A stretch of 64,000 bases of DNA from Kitasatospora herbaricolor (lineage in GTDB: Bacteria; Actinomycetota; Actinomycetes; Streptomycetales; Streptomycetaceae): assembly GCF_030813695.1 (NCBI RefSeq), contig NZ_JAUSVA010000002.1:1116001-1180000 (forward strand), read 5' to 3'. The position numbers were made by a program, and so were the translations under genes. Every line of letters begins with the position of its first letter. Position 1 is the stretch's first letter. Under the pieces are notes generated by a model that had not been told where the DNA came from, did not search any database, and was given only the letters and a program-made list of their open reading frames with translations. Of the stretch, positions 43,102-51,107 are shown piece after piece.

Positions 43102-44268
43102 ATGAACCAGGACTTCGATCTCTTCCGGACCACCGAGGAGCACGACATGCTCCGGGAGGCGGTGCGCTCGCTGGCCGAGGCGAAGATCGCTCCGTTCGCG
43201 GCCGAGGTGGACGAGCAGGGCCGGTTCCCGCACGAGGCGCTGGAGGCGCTGCAGGGCAGTGACCTGCACGCGGTGCACGTGCCGGAGGAGTTCGGCGGTG
43301 CGGGGGCGGACGCGCTGGCGACGGTGATCGTGATCGAGGAGGTCGCGCGGGTCTGCGCGTCGTCCTCGCTGATCCCGGCGGTCAACAAGCTCGGTTCGCT
43401 GCCGGTGCAGCTGTCCGGTTCGCCGGAGCTGAAGGCGAAGTACCTGGGTGCGCTGGCGCGCGGGGAGGGCATGTTCTCGTACTGCCTGTCGGAGCCGGAC
43501 GCGGGCTCGGACGCGGCGGGGATGAAGACCCGTGCGGTGCGCGACGGTGACTTCTGGGTGCTCAACGGTGTGAAGCGGTGGATCACCAACGCCGGCGTCT
43601 CGGAGTTCTACACGGTGATGGCGGTCACCGACCCGGAGAAGCGCTCCAAGGGCATCTCGGCGTTCGTGGTGGAGAAGGGCGACGTGGGCGTGACCTTCGG
43701 CGCCCCGGAGAAGAAGCTCGGCATCAAGGGCTCACCGACCCGGGAGGTGTACCTCGACAACGTGCGGATCCCCGCCGACCGGATGATCGGCGAGGAGGGC
43801 ACCGGCTTCGCCACCGCGATGAAGACCCTCGACCACACCCGGGTCACCATCGCCGCGCAGGCGATCGGCATCGCCCAGGGCGCCCTCGACTACGCCGCCG
43901 GCTACGTCAAGGAGCGCAAGCAGTTCGGCAAGCCGATCGGTGACTTCCAGGGCGTGCAGTTCATGCTCGCCGACATGGCGATGAAGCTGGAGGCCGCCCG
44001 CCAGCTCACCTACGCCGCCGCCGCCCGCTCCCAGCGCGTCTCGCACGGCGGCGCCCACGAGGACCTCACCTTCTTCGGCGCCGCCACCAAGTGCTTCGCC
44101 TCCGACGCCGCGATGGAGATCACCACCGACGCCGTCCAGCTCCTCGGCGGCTACGGCTACACCCGCGACTACCCGCTGGAGCGGATGATGCGCGACGCCA
44201 AGATCACCCAGATCTACGAGGGCACCAACCAGATCCAGCGCATCGTCATGGCCCGCAACCTCCCGTAA
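43102..44268 (+). CDS. acyl-CoA dehydrogenase (short/branched-chain type)
   Basis: 388 residues, full length. Flavoenzyme forming 2,3-enoyl-CoA from acyl-CoA. FAD/substrate loops YCLSEPDAGSDAAGMKT and WITNAGVSEFYTVMA, KKLGIKGSPTREVYLDNVRIP, and the C-terminal QLLGGYGYTRDYPLERMMRDAKITQIYEGTNQIQRI with catalytic Glu373. ATG 43102 after GAGGGAG. The closest types act on butyryl- or 2-methyl-branched acyl-CoA. Regulated by the divergent TetR gene through two operators; closed by a 15-bp terminator. Confidence 0.93.
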   Translation: MNQDFDLFRTTEEHDMLREAVRSLAEAKIAPFAAEVDEQGRFPHEALEALQGSDLHAVHVPEEFGGAGADALATVIVIEEVARVCASSSLIPAVNKLGSLPVQLSGSPELKAKYLGALARGEGMFSYCLSEPDAGSDAAGMKTRAVRDGDFWVLNGVKRWITNAGVSEFYTVMAVTDPEKRSKGISAFVVEKGDVGVTFGAPEKKLGIKGSPTREVYLDNVRIPADRMIGEEGTGFATAMKTLDHTRVTIAAQAIGIAQGALDYAAGYVKERKQFGKPIGDFQGVQFMLADMAMKLEAARQLTYAAAARSQRVSHGGAHEDLTFFGAATKCFASDAAMEITTDAVQLLGGYGYTRDYPLERMMRDAKITQIYEGTNQIQRIVMARNLP

Positions 44269-44340
44269 CCCCCGGGACCTCCCGTAACCCCCGCAACCGC
44301 CGGGACCCAGCACGAGTCGCAACCGCACCACCGCACCGCA

Positions 44341-44379
44341 ACGCCCGAGGGCGCCCCACCAGGAGGCGCCCTCGGGCGT
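44341..44379 (+). terminator. terminator after acyl-CoA dehydrogenase
   Basis: Perfect 15-bp stem ACGCCCGAGGGCGCC with its complement and a 9-nt loop, 72 bp after the stop. Between it and the next gene (44380-44571) nothing else was seen. Confidence 0.85.
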
Positions 44380-44571
44380 GTTCGGAGACCGTCCGGGCAC
44401 CCCTCCGGGAAGGCCGGCCAGGAAGCCCGCGGGCCGGTCCAGGCGCGGTGGCGGCCCGCCCGGCTCCCGGGCCGGACCGGGCCGGACATGCCGAACGGGC
44501 CCATCCGCGCGATGCTGGTGATCACGCCGCCCACCGGCGGTGCCCTGGCTGGCCAAGGACCGGAGGACATC

Positions 44572-44841
44572 GTGTTCCAACTGCTCTGGATTCTCCTGAT
44601 CGGGTTCGTCCTCGGCGTGCTGGCCAAGCTGTTGCTGCGCGGCCCGCAGTCCATCCCCTGGTGGCTGACCATGCTTCTCGGTGCCGCCGGTGCCTGGCTC
44701 GGCAACGCCGTGGCGGGCTGGATCGGCGTCGCGCACACCTCCGGCATCGACTGGACCCGTCATGCCTTGCAGCTCGGCTTCGCCGTCCTGCTGGTGGCGC
44801 TGGTCGCCCCGGCCTGGGGCAACCGCAGAGCCGGCCGCTGA
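44572..44841 (+). CDS. small membrane protein, GlsB/YeaQ/YmgE-like
   Basis: 89 residues with three hydrophobic segments: LLWILLIGFVLGVLAKLLL, WWLTMLLGAAGAWLGNAVAGWIG and LQLGFAVLLVALVAP. The glycine pattern GAAGAWLGNAVAGWIG is that of the transglycosylase-associated (GlsB/YeaQ) family, small stress-induced inner-membrane proteins of unknown mechanism. GTG 44572 is supported by GGAGG 5 bp upstream; an in-frame ATG at 44488 would add 28 unlike residues. Confidence 0.8.
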   Translation: MFQLLWILLIGFVLGVLAKLLLRGPQSIPWWLTMLLGAAGAWLGNAVAGWIGVAHTSGIDWTRHALQLGFAVLLVALVAPAWGNRRAGR

Positions 44842-44850
44842 CCCGGAGCC

Positions 44851-45120
44851 GGGAGCCCGACGAACCCCGGACGGGCGGCCCGCACGAGCCATGAGCGGTT
44901 CGTCTCGGACGGTGCCGGCCTCCGACAGCCGGCCGAGCAAATCCTCGATCCACGATCCGTACTTCGTCTCGCTGCCGAATGCCCGCTCGTAGTGCTCCGA
45001 GAGCAGGTCACACCCTCGCCGGACCACCTCTTTGGGATCTTCAACGTCCACGCGGCGCACGCTGACGGACACCGTGCGCAGGATCTGCCGGCCGGGCTCG
45101 ACCGCCACACCACCCGTCAC
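44851..45120 (-). CDS. uncharacterised ORF coupled to the EI-like gene, 3' end uncertain
   Basis: GTG 45120 overlaps the stop of the EI-like gene (GTGA). About 75 codons read as protein (ILRTVSVSVRRVDVEDPKEV, CDLLSEHYERAFGSETKYGSWIEDLLGRLSEAG) with codons such as GAT, AAA, TTG and TCG that are less G/C-biased than neighbours. Past that point the frame stays open but runs antisense through the GlsB-like gene and loses protein character, so a stop has been lost or the coding end lies near 44850. I do not recognise the family. It may be a captured or decaying fragment. Confidence 0.4.
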
Positions 45121-46964
45121 CCGGACGAATCCTCGTTCCACCTCACCGCATGATCAACCCGACGAACTCCCGACGTCGACCACGGGGGCAGCACCGGGGA
45201 GCAGTACCGTTCGACGATCCCCCAGACCTCCTCGACGTCCCGGGCGACGAGAGCCTCGCGGGCGGCCCGGGCGCAGGCCTCGGCGTCGAGCCGGCGGATC
45301 CTGGCCCGGATCTCGTCGAGGACGGCCGGGGCGGCGGACAGCACGTCGCAGCCGAGACCGATCAGCAGCGGAATCACCAGAGGGTGCGCGGCCGCGTCCC
45401 CGCAGACGGACACCTGCCGGCGGTGCCGGTGGGCGGCCTCGACCACCTGCCCGATCGCCGCCAGCACCGCCGGGTGGGCGGTGTGGGCGGGCCCGGCGGC
45501 GGGGTCGCGGCGGTCGAGCCCGAGGATCCGGCTGGTGAGGTCGTTGCTGCCGACGGAGAGGAAGGCCGCCTCCCGGGCCAGCTCCTCGGCCCGGGCGGCG
45601 GCCTCGGGCAGTTCGACCATGACGCCGAGCGGCGGCACCGGGACGCCGAGGGACGCGGCCGCCGCCCGCAGGAGTTCGCGGCAGGCCCGCAGCTCCCCGG
45701 GGGCGGCGACCATCGGGATCATGATCCGCAGGTCGGTGCCGGCGCCCGTGGTGAGGAGGGCGCGGAACTGGGCCGTGAAGGCCTCCGGCCGGGCCAGCAT
45801 CAGCGGCAGGCCGCGCCCGATCCGGCCGTCCGGGCCGGCCCCGGCCAGGAAGGGCGGGACCTTGTCGTCGGCGAAGTCCAGGGTCCGCACGGTGACCGGA
45901 CGGCCGGCGAGTTCCCGCAGCACCGGGGCCAGCGCCGCCGCGTGCTGCTCCTCGTCGGGCCAGCGGCGGGCCTCCAGGAAGGGCAGTTCGGTGCGCAGCA
46001 GGCCGACCCCGTCGGCGCCGGCCCGCAGGGCCGCCTCGCCGTCCGCCGCGGTGCCGACGTTGGCGCGCAGGATCACGCTGTGCCGGTCCAGGGTCTCGCA
46101 GGGCAGGTGACGTTCGGCGGCCAGCGCGGCCCGGCGGCTGCGGGCCTGGTCCATCGCGGCCAGGGCGCCGGCCCGCTCACCGGGGGCGGGGTGGACGGTC
46201 AGGCCGGCCCGGGCGGCGTCGACGAGCGCCTCGGCGCCGTCGGGCAGGTCGAGGACGGCAGGGTCCAGGCCGAGCAGCAGCGGGATGCCGAGCGAGCGGG
46301 CGACGATCGCCGCGTGCGAGTTGGGGCCGCCGGTCACGGAGCCGGCGGCGACCACCTCGCTGCCGGGTTCGAGCAGGTCGGCGGCGCCGACCTCGTGGGC
46401 GATCAGGACGAGCGGGCCGGCGGGGCGGGCGAGCCCGACACCGCCCAGCCAGGCCAACGCCCGGCGGCCGACCTGGCGGAGGTCGGCGGCCCGCTCGGCG
46501 AGCGTGGGGTCCGCCAGTGCGCCGATGACCCGGGCGTACTCCTCGACGGCGGCCCGGACGGCCTCGGCGGCGGAGGCGCCCTCGGCCGCCCGGCGGGTGG
46601 CGGCGGTGCGCAGGTCGGTGTCCTGGGCGAGGTAGCCGACGACCTCCATGATGTCGGCCTGCTCGATCCGGCCGCCGGCCCGCAGCGAGGCGGAGAGCCG
46701 GTCCTGGTGCTCGGCGACGGCGTCGAAGGCGGCTTCGATCTCGCGGACCGTCCCCTCGCGGACCGTCTCCTCGCGGGCCGCCTCCGCACGCGCCACACCC
46801 TCCGCGGCGGCCGTCCGGCTCCCGCCCGCGGCGGCCCCGCCGTCCACCGCCCCGCTCCCGGCCACCCGCGGCCGTGGCAGGGCCGGCGGACGGTCCGTGC
46901 GGTGCAGCGTGCCGAGCGCGACGCCGGCCGAGGCGGCCCGCCCGCCGAACGAGCGCCGGTTCAT
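45117..46964 (-). CDS. ptsI: PTS enzyme I-like protein of the dihydroxyacetone kinase locus
   Basis: 615 residues. Phosphoenolpyruvate-protein phosphotransferase: swivelling domain with the active His217 in GGPNSHAAIVARSLGIP, TIM-barrel with GADGVGLLRTELPFL, DFADDKVPPFL, MIPMVAAPGELRACRELL, FLSVGSNDLTSRILG and SVCGDAAAHP (the Cys loop). It would pass phosphate from PEP to the HPr-like protein at 50712 and on to DhaM. The start overlaps the dhaL stop by 4 bp. It is not next to a sugar PTS, so it is most likely dedicated to this pathway. Confidence 0.92.
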   Translation of the reverse strand: MNRRSFGGRAASAGVALGTLHRTDRPPALPRPRVAGSGAVDGGAAAGGSRTAAAEGVARAEAAREETVREGTVREIEAAFDAVAEHQDRLSASLRAGGRIEQADIMEVVGYLAQDTDLRTAATRRAAEGASAAEAVRAAVEEYARVIGALADPTLAERAADLRQVGRRALAWLGGVGLARPAGPLVLIAHEVGAADLLEPGSEVVAAGSVTGGPNSHAAIVARSLGIPLLLGLDPAVLDLPDGAEALVDAARAGLTVHPAPGERAGALAAMDQARSRRAALAAERHLPCETLDRHSVILRANVGTAADGEAALRAGADGVGLLRTELPFLEARRWPDEEQHAAALAPVLRELAGRPVTVRTLDFADDKVPPFLAGAGPDGRIGRGLPLMLARPEAFTAQFRALLTTGAGTDLRIMIPMVAAPGELRACRELLRAAAASLGVPVPPLGVMVELPEAAARAEELAREAAFLSVGSNDLTSRILGLDRRDPAAGPAHTAHPAVLAAIGQVVEAAHRHRRQVSVCGDAAAHPLVIPLLIGLGCDVLSAAPAVLDEIRARIRRLDAEACARAAREALVARDVEEVWGIVERYCSPVLPPWSTSGVRRVDHAVRWNEDSSG

Positions 46965-47587
46965 CGCGCGGCCGCCGCCGTCGCCAGGGCGCCGAAGACC
47001 AGCGCGGTGGAGGTGGCGCCCGGGTCCTGGTGGCCGATGCTGCGCGGGCCGAGGTAGGAGGCCCGGCCCTTGCGCGCCTGCAGCGGGACGGTGGCCCGGG
47101 CGCCGTCCTCGGCCGCGCGGGCGGCCCGCGCCGCGGCGGCGCCGAGGTCGCCGCCGGCGCGCAGCTCCTCCTCGAAGGCGTCCAGGGCGGGCAGGAAGGC
47201 GTCGACCATGGTCTTGTCGCCGGGGGCGGCCGCACCGAGTTCACGCACCGCGTCCAGCCCGGCCCGCAGGGCGGCGAGCAGTTCGGCCGCGTCCGGGTCG
47301 GTGCCGGGCAGGGCCTTGCCGGCGGCCCGGAACGCGGTGCCGTACAGCGGACCGGAGGCGCCGCCGACGCTGGAGATCAGCGTGCTGCCGACCTTGACCA
47401 GCAGTTGGCCCACCGAGTCGGGCCGGTAGGAGACCTGGGTGGCGAGGACGGCGTTGAAGCCGCGGTGCATGTTCGCGCCGTGGTCGGCGTCGCCGATGGC
47501 GGAGTCCAGCTGGGTGAGCCGGTCCTGGTGCTCGTCCATGGCGACGGCGATGGCCTGCACCCAGTGCCTCGCGAGGGCGATGTCCAT
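46961..47587 (-). CDS. dhaL: dihydroxyacetone kinase subunit DhaL
   Basis: 208 residues. Nucleotide-binding subunit that holds ADP/ATP and phosphorylates dihydroxyacetone on DhaK. The Mg-binding aspartates are Asp28, Asp33 and Asp35 in LDSAIGDADHGANMHRG; GGASGPLYGTAF and GDKTMVDAFLPA are the other family motifs. In PTS-type systems DhaL keeps its nucleotide and is re-phosphorylated by DhaM, which fits the dhaM gene at 50336. Co-transcribed with the EI-like gene. Confidence 0.93.
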   Translation of the reverse strand: MDIALARHWVQAIAVAMDEHQDRLTQLDSAIGDADHGANMHRGFNAVLATQVSYRPDSVGQLLVKVGSTLISSVGGASGPLYGTAFRAAGKALPGTDPDAAELLAALRAGLDAVRELGAAAPGDKTMVDAFLPALDAFEEELRAGGDLGAAAARAARAAEDGARATVPLQARKGRASYLGPRSIGHQDPGATSTALVFGALATAAAAR

Positions 47588-47730
47588 CGGGGTTCTCCTT
47601 CATGCTGGTCGGACTCGGGCTGGGCGGCGCGGGGGGCGGTACGGGGGCCGGTCTGTACCGGTCCGGCCGGTACGCGGGCCGGGCTCGGAACTCCCCTGGC
47701 ACGTACGGGCGTCGGGGCGCGCCGGGGCTG

Positions 47731-47785
47731 GTGGGTGCGCCCGGGTGGGGGTGGGTGCGCCCGTGTGGGGGGTGGGTGCGCCCGG
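47731..47785. repeat. GGTGGGTGCGCCCG repeat, three copies at 20-21 bp
   Basis: Three copies at 47731, 47751 and 47772 in the 234-bp gap between dhaK and dhaL. Each could form a small GGGTGCGCCC stem. The gap interrupts an otherwise tightly packed operon. Confidence 0.75.
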
Positions 47786-47821
47786 CCGGGAGTGGGGGTC
47801 ACCGTCCGGACGCACCCGGTC

Positions 47822-48820
47822 TCAGCCGCCCCAGCGCAGGGCGGGGGTGTCCACGGGCGCGTCCCACAGCGCGAGCAGCTGCTCGTCCGCCCGGCAGACG
47901 GTGATCGAGGCGCCGGCCATGTCCAGGCTGGTCACGTAGTTCCCGACCAGGCTGCGGGCGATGGTGACGCCCTGGGCGGCGAGCTGGTTGCTGACTTCGT
48001 TGAACAGGACGTACAGCTCGATCAGCGGGGTGCCGCCCAGTCCGTTGACCATCACCAGGGCCTGGTCGGTACCGGCGAGCACGGGCTCGGCGAGGATGGC
48101 CGCCAGGGCCTCGGCGACGATCCCGCGGGCCGTGCCGAGCTTCTCCCGGCGGCGGCCGGGTTCGCCGTGGATGCCGACGCCGACCTCCATCTCGTCCTCG
48201 GGCAGCTCGAAACCGGGTTTGCCGGCCCCCGGGGTGGTGCAGGCGGTCAGCGCGACGGCGAAGGAGCGGGACAGCTCGTTGACCCGCCGACCGGCGGCGG
48301 CCACCTCGTCGAGTCCGGCGCCCTGCTCGGCCAGCGCGCCGGCGATCTTCTCGACGAAGACCGTGGCGCCGGTGCCGCGGCGGCCGGCCGTCCAGGTGGA
48401 GTCCGTCACCGCCACGTCGTCGTCGACCAGCACCGTCCGCACCTGGATGCCTTGGTCGGCGACGAGTTCGGCCGCCATCCGGAAGTTCAGCACGTCGCCG
48501 GTGTAGTTCTTGACGATCAGGACCACCCCCGCGCCCTGGTCGACGGCGGTCGCGGCCGCCAGCATCTGGTCGGGCACCGGGGAGGTGAAGATCTCGCCCG
48601 GGCAGGCCGCGTCGAGCATCCCGGTGCCGACGAAGCCGCCGTGCAGGGGTTCGTGACCGGACCCGCCGCCGGAGACCAGTGCCACCTTGCCGGCCCGGAC
48701 GGCGCCGGCCCGCCGGACGACCCGCGCCGCCACGTCGACGTCGAGCCGCGGGTGGGCGGCGGCCAGGCCCGCGAGCGCGTCGTCGAGCACCGACTCCGGG
48801 GTGTTGAGGAACTTCTTCAC
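47822..48820 (-). CDS. dhaK: dihydroxyacetone kinase subunit DhaK
   Basis: 332 residues. Binds dihydroxyacetone covalently through His218 in GIHGEPG, the same residue number as the E. coli enzyme. VSGGGSGHEPLHGGFVGTGMLDAACPGEIFTSP is the substrate loop, IVKNYTGDVLNF and TTPGAGKPGFELPEDEMEVGVGIHGEPGR further motifs. Product is dihydroxyacetone phosphate, entering glycolysis. ATG 48820 overlaps the stop of the aquaporin-like remnant by 4 bp. Confidence 0.95.
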   Translation of the reverse strand: MKKFLNTPESVLDDALAGLAAAHPRLDVDVAARVVRRAGAVRAGKVALVSGGGSGHEPLHGGFVGTGMLDAACPGEIFTSPVPDQMLAAATAVDQGAGVVLIVKNYTGDVLNFRMAAELVADQGIQVRTVLVDDDVAVTDSTWTAGRRGTGATVFVEKIAGALAEQGAGLDEVAAAGRRVNELSRSFAVALTACTTPGAGKPGFELPEDEMEVGVGIHGEPGRRREKLGTARGIVAEALAAILAEPVLAGTDQALVMVNGLGGTPLIELYVLFNEVSNQLAAQGVTIARSLVGNYVTSLDMAGASITVCRADEQLLALWDAPVDTPALRWGG

Positions 48821-49179
48821 GAGCGCACTCCTTCGACGTCGGCGGCGGCCCTGGCCGCGGCCGGCACCCCGGCGGCGGGTCGGTGGCCGGCGGCCGGCAG
48901 GTAGCCCGGGACCTCCCGCACCGGCGTCCGGCCGGTGGCCGCGAGCGCCAGGGTCACCGCGGGGTCGGTCCGGCCGCCCGCGACGGGCCCGATCGCGTAT
49001 CCCAGCGCCACCAGCGCCGGCGCGGACGCCGGCGCCGTCATGCCCGGTCGGGCCGTGGCGAACGGTGCGTCAGCCCCGAGGAGCGGCGTCGCGGGCACCG
49101 CGCCGACGCCGACCCGGGCCGGGGTCACCGGGCCCAGCAGCTCGGCGGACAGCTTCCGGGAAAGGGAGTTCTCTGTCAT
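48817..49179 (-). pseudogene. aquaporin/glycerol-facilitator (MIP) remnant
   Basis: 120 codons, still open. The start SRKLSAELLG...VGVGAVPATPLLG and the block VALGYAIGPVAGGRTDPAVTLALAATGRTPVREVPGYL match the first third of MIP channels, where the usual text is G-A-H-I-N-P-A-V-T-L-A; here the NPA motif is DPA. The rest of a channel (about 150 residues, second NPA) is missing and the second membrane span is poorly hydrophobic. It overlaps dhaK by 4 bp. I read it as a decayed facilitator gene that once fed the kinase, perhaps kept for translational coupling to dhaK. Confidence 0.6.
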
Positions 49180-49308
49180 GGGGTACGCCTGCGACCCGCT
49201 CGGGACACAGGGCGGTCACCTCCTCCGCGTGCGCGGATCAAGAAGGGGGTCGGGCCCTGGCCGGGGTGGAGAAACACTCAGGAAACCCGTTCGTCATACC
49301 TGAAACGT

Positions 49309-49317
49309 GTTCGGAAC
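49309..49317. promoter_or_regulatory. putative IclR operator before the dha operon
   Basis: GTTC-G-GAAC dyad in an AT-richer stretch (49290-49325), about 130 bp upstream of the first ORF of the dha operon. Same half-sites as the dhaM promoter. The surrounding gap 49180-49498 has no other clear element; a TATGAC-like -10 lies next to it on the minus strand. Confidence 0.5.
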
Positions 49318-49498
49318 TTAAGCCCGCGTTTCGCGGAGTGTCAAGAGCCCTGTCCACACTCTGTCGGCCACCGCTGCACGCACGGTGGCCGGCCTCCGGC
49401 GGGCGGCCTCCCCCGGCGCCGGGCATGCCGACGAGGCCGCCGCCCGGCAGGGGCCGCGACCTCGGACGATCCCCGGCCGGGCGAGCGGCCGGCCCGGC

Positions 49499-50278
49499 TC
49501 AGGCCCCGGCCTGCCAGGGGGTGCCGCGGCCGGCACCGAGTTCCCGCGACAGGTTCCTGGCCACCTCCCGGACGGCCACCGCGTGCTTCTGGCGCACCGC
49601 GTCGTCCGCCAGCAGCCGTTCGACCGGGCCGACCACGCCGACCGCGCCGACCGCCTCGCCGGAGCGGTCGAAGACGGCCGAGGCGATGCCGGCGTCGCCG
49701 AGCGCCGCCTCCTGCTCCTCGGTCGCGTACCCGATCCCGCGCACCTCCTCCAACTGCGCGGCGAGCGCGGCCGGGTCGGTCAGGGTCCGGCCGGTCAGCC
49801 GCCCCAGCTCGCCGGCCAGCAGGGCGGCCCGTTGCGCCGAGGACTGGAAGGCGACGACCGCCTTGCCGAGGGCGCAGGTGTGCCACGGGATGCTGGCCCC
49901 GACCTCCAGGATCTGCACCGCCCCCTCGGGCCTGAAGGCGTGGTGCACCACCAGCACGTGGTCACCGGCGAGCACGGCCACCCAGACCGCCTCGCCCGTC
50001 CCGGTCGCCAGCGCGTCGGCCCAGGTCACCGAGCGGGTGCGGAGTTCCTGGGTGTCCAGGTAGGAGTTGCCGAGCTGGAGCAGGCCCGGGCCGAGCAGGT
50101 ACTTGCCGGTCTCCCGGTCCTGGCGCACCAGGCCCTCGGCCTCCAGGGTGCGCAGCAGCGCGTGCACGGTGGGCTTGGCGATGCCGATCCGCTCGGCCAG
50201 TTCGGTCACGCCCAGCCGGGGGCCGGCGGTGGACAACTCCCGAAGGACACGGACCGCCCGGTGGACCGACTGAACCAT
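49499..50278 (-). CDS. IclR family regulator
   Basis: 259 residues. N-terminal winged HTH (RAVRVLRELSTAGPRLGVTELAERIGIAKPTVHALLRTLEAEGLV) and the IclR effector domain (VWVAVLAGDHVLVVHHAF, IPWHTCALGKAVVAF, RGIGYATEEQEAALGDAGIASAVFDRSGEAVGAVGVVGP). It stands between the dhaKL operon and divergent dhaM, and GAAC/GTTC dyads lie on both sides. Glycerol-related IclR proteins (GylR type) are known in Streptomyces; a role as switch of dihydroxyacetone use is the natural inference. Confidence 0.9.
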   Translation of the reverse strand: MVQSVHRAVRVLRELSTAGPRLGVTELAERIGIAKPTVHALLRTLEAEGLVRQDRETGKYLLGPGLLQLGNSYLDTQELRTRSVTWADALATGTGEAVWVAVLAGDHVLVVHHAFRPEGAVQILEVGASIPWHTCALGKAVVAFQSSAQRAALLAGELGRLTGRTLTDPAALAAQLEEVRGIGYATEEQEAALGDAGIASAVFDRSGEAVGAVGVVGPVERLLADDAVRQKHAVAVREVARNLSRELGAGRGTPWQAGA

Positions 50279-50300
50279 GAGGGTTTACCTGCTTTCGGTA

Positions 50301-50329
50301 TTGCAGAACAGTGTTCCAAAATCTAGCAT
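50301..50329 (+). promoter_or_regulatory. dhaM promoter with embedded operator
   Basis: TTGCAG (50301-50306), 17 bp, TAGCAT (50324-50329), ending 6 bp before the dhaM ATG, i.e. leaderless. The dyad GAAC-AGT-GTTC (50306-50316) fills the spacer, so bound IclR protein would occlude the promoter. Confidence 0.65.
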
Positions 50330-50335
50330 CTGCCC

Positions 50336-50728
50336 ATGAGTCAAACTGTCGGCATCGTACTCGTGTCCCACAGCCCCGGACTGGCCTGCGGACTGCGCGA
50401 TCTCCTGGCGCAGATCGGCTCCGACAGCGTCCCCGTGATCGCCGCGGGCGGTACCGCGGACGGCGGCATCGGCACCAGCTACGACCTGGTCCTCGAAGCC
50501 CTCGACCGGGCGGACCACGGCGCCGGCGTGGTGCTCCTGCCGGACCTGGGCAGCTCGGTGCTGACGGCCCGTGCCGTCCTGGCGGACCATCCGCGCCCGG
50601 GCGTCGTCCTGGTCGACGCCCCCTTCGTCGAGGGCGCGGTCGCCGCCGCCGTCACCGCCTCGGTGGGAGCCGACCTGCACGCCGTCGCCGGCGCAGCCGA
50701 GGAGGCCCGCGATGTCCGGAAGTTCTGA
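50336..50728 (+). CDS. dhaM: PTS EIIA-like phosphocarrier DhaM
   Basis: 130 residues, EIIA-mannose-type fold. VGIVLVSHSPGLACGLRDL holds the phosphorylated His12, and GGTADGGIGTSYDLVLEAL plus GVVLLPDLGSSVLTARAVL are DhaM hallmarks. It takes phosphate from the HPr-like protein and hands it to the ADP on DhaL. Only the EIIA domain is present; E. coli DhaM is a fusion with HPr and EI-like domains, here separate genes. No ribosome binding site, consistent with a leaderless message. Confidence 0.92.
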   Translation: MSQTVGIVLVSHSPGLACGLRDLLAQIGSDSVPVIAAGGTADGGIGTSYDLVLEALDRADHGAGVVLLPDLGSSVLTARAVLADHPRPGVVLVDAPFVEGAVAAAVTASVGADLHAVAGAAEEARDVRKF

Positions 50729-51068
50729 AGCCGTCCCCGCCGCACCGCCCCCGCCGACCGGCGGCCCCGGAGCCCGGCCCCCCTCCCCCGCCCGGGTCCA
50801 GGCCGGCCCGCCGGCGACCGCGGAGGCGACCGTCCGGCTCCCCGTCGACCTGCACGCCCGCCCGGCCGGTGCGCTGGCCAGGGCGGCCGCCGGGTTCCGC
50901 AGCGGCATCCGGGTGGAGCACGCGGGCCGGTCCGTCAGCCCGACCGGCATCCTGGCGGTGATGGGCCTGGGCGCCACCCGGGGCACCGACGTCACCGTAC
51001 GGGCCGAGGGCGAGGACGCGGCCGCCGCCGTGGCGGCCCTGGCACGCGTCCTCACCGAGGCCGAGTAG
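50712..51068 (+). CDS. HPr-like phosphocarrier
   Basis: 118 residues; ATG 50712 after GGAGG, overlapping dhaM by 17 bp. About 40 residues of Pro/Ala-rich sequence precede the HPr fold. The active histidine is His48 in LPVDLHARPAGALARAA. The regulatory serine region, normally K-S-I-M-G-V, reads T-G-I-L-A-V, so no Ser46 equivalent. It links the EI-like protein to DhaM. Confidence 0.9.
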   Translation: MSGSSEAVPAAPPPPTGGPGARPPSPARVQAGPPATAEATVRLPVDLHARPAGALARAAAGFRSGIRVEHAGRSVSPTGILAVMGLGATRGTDVTVRAEGEDAAAAVAALARVLTEAE

Positions 51069-51107
51069 CGAACGCCACGCCCGGTGGCCCGGCCCGCGGG
51101 TACCGGC

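Noticed and set aside
45150..47057. 635-codon plus-strand frame opposite the EI-like gene
   Set aside because: Shadow of a convincing enzyme I gene; no motif of its own.
47731..47785. CRISPR-like array
   Set aside because: Only three short repeats with 6-7 bp between them, no cas genes nearby.
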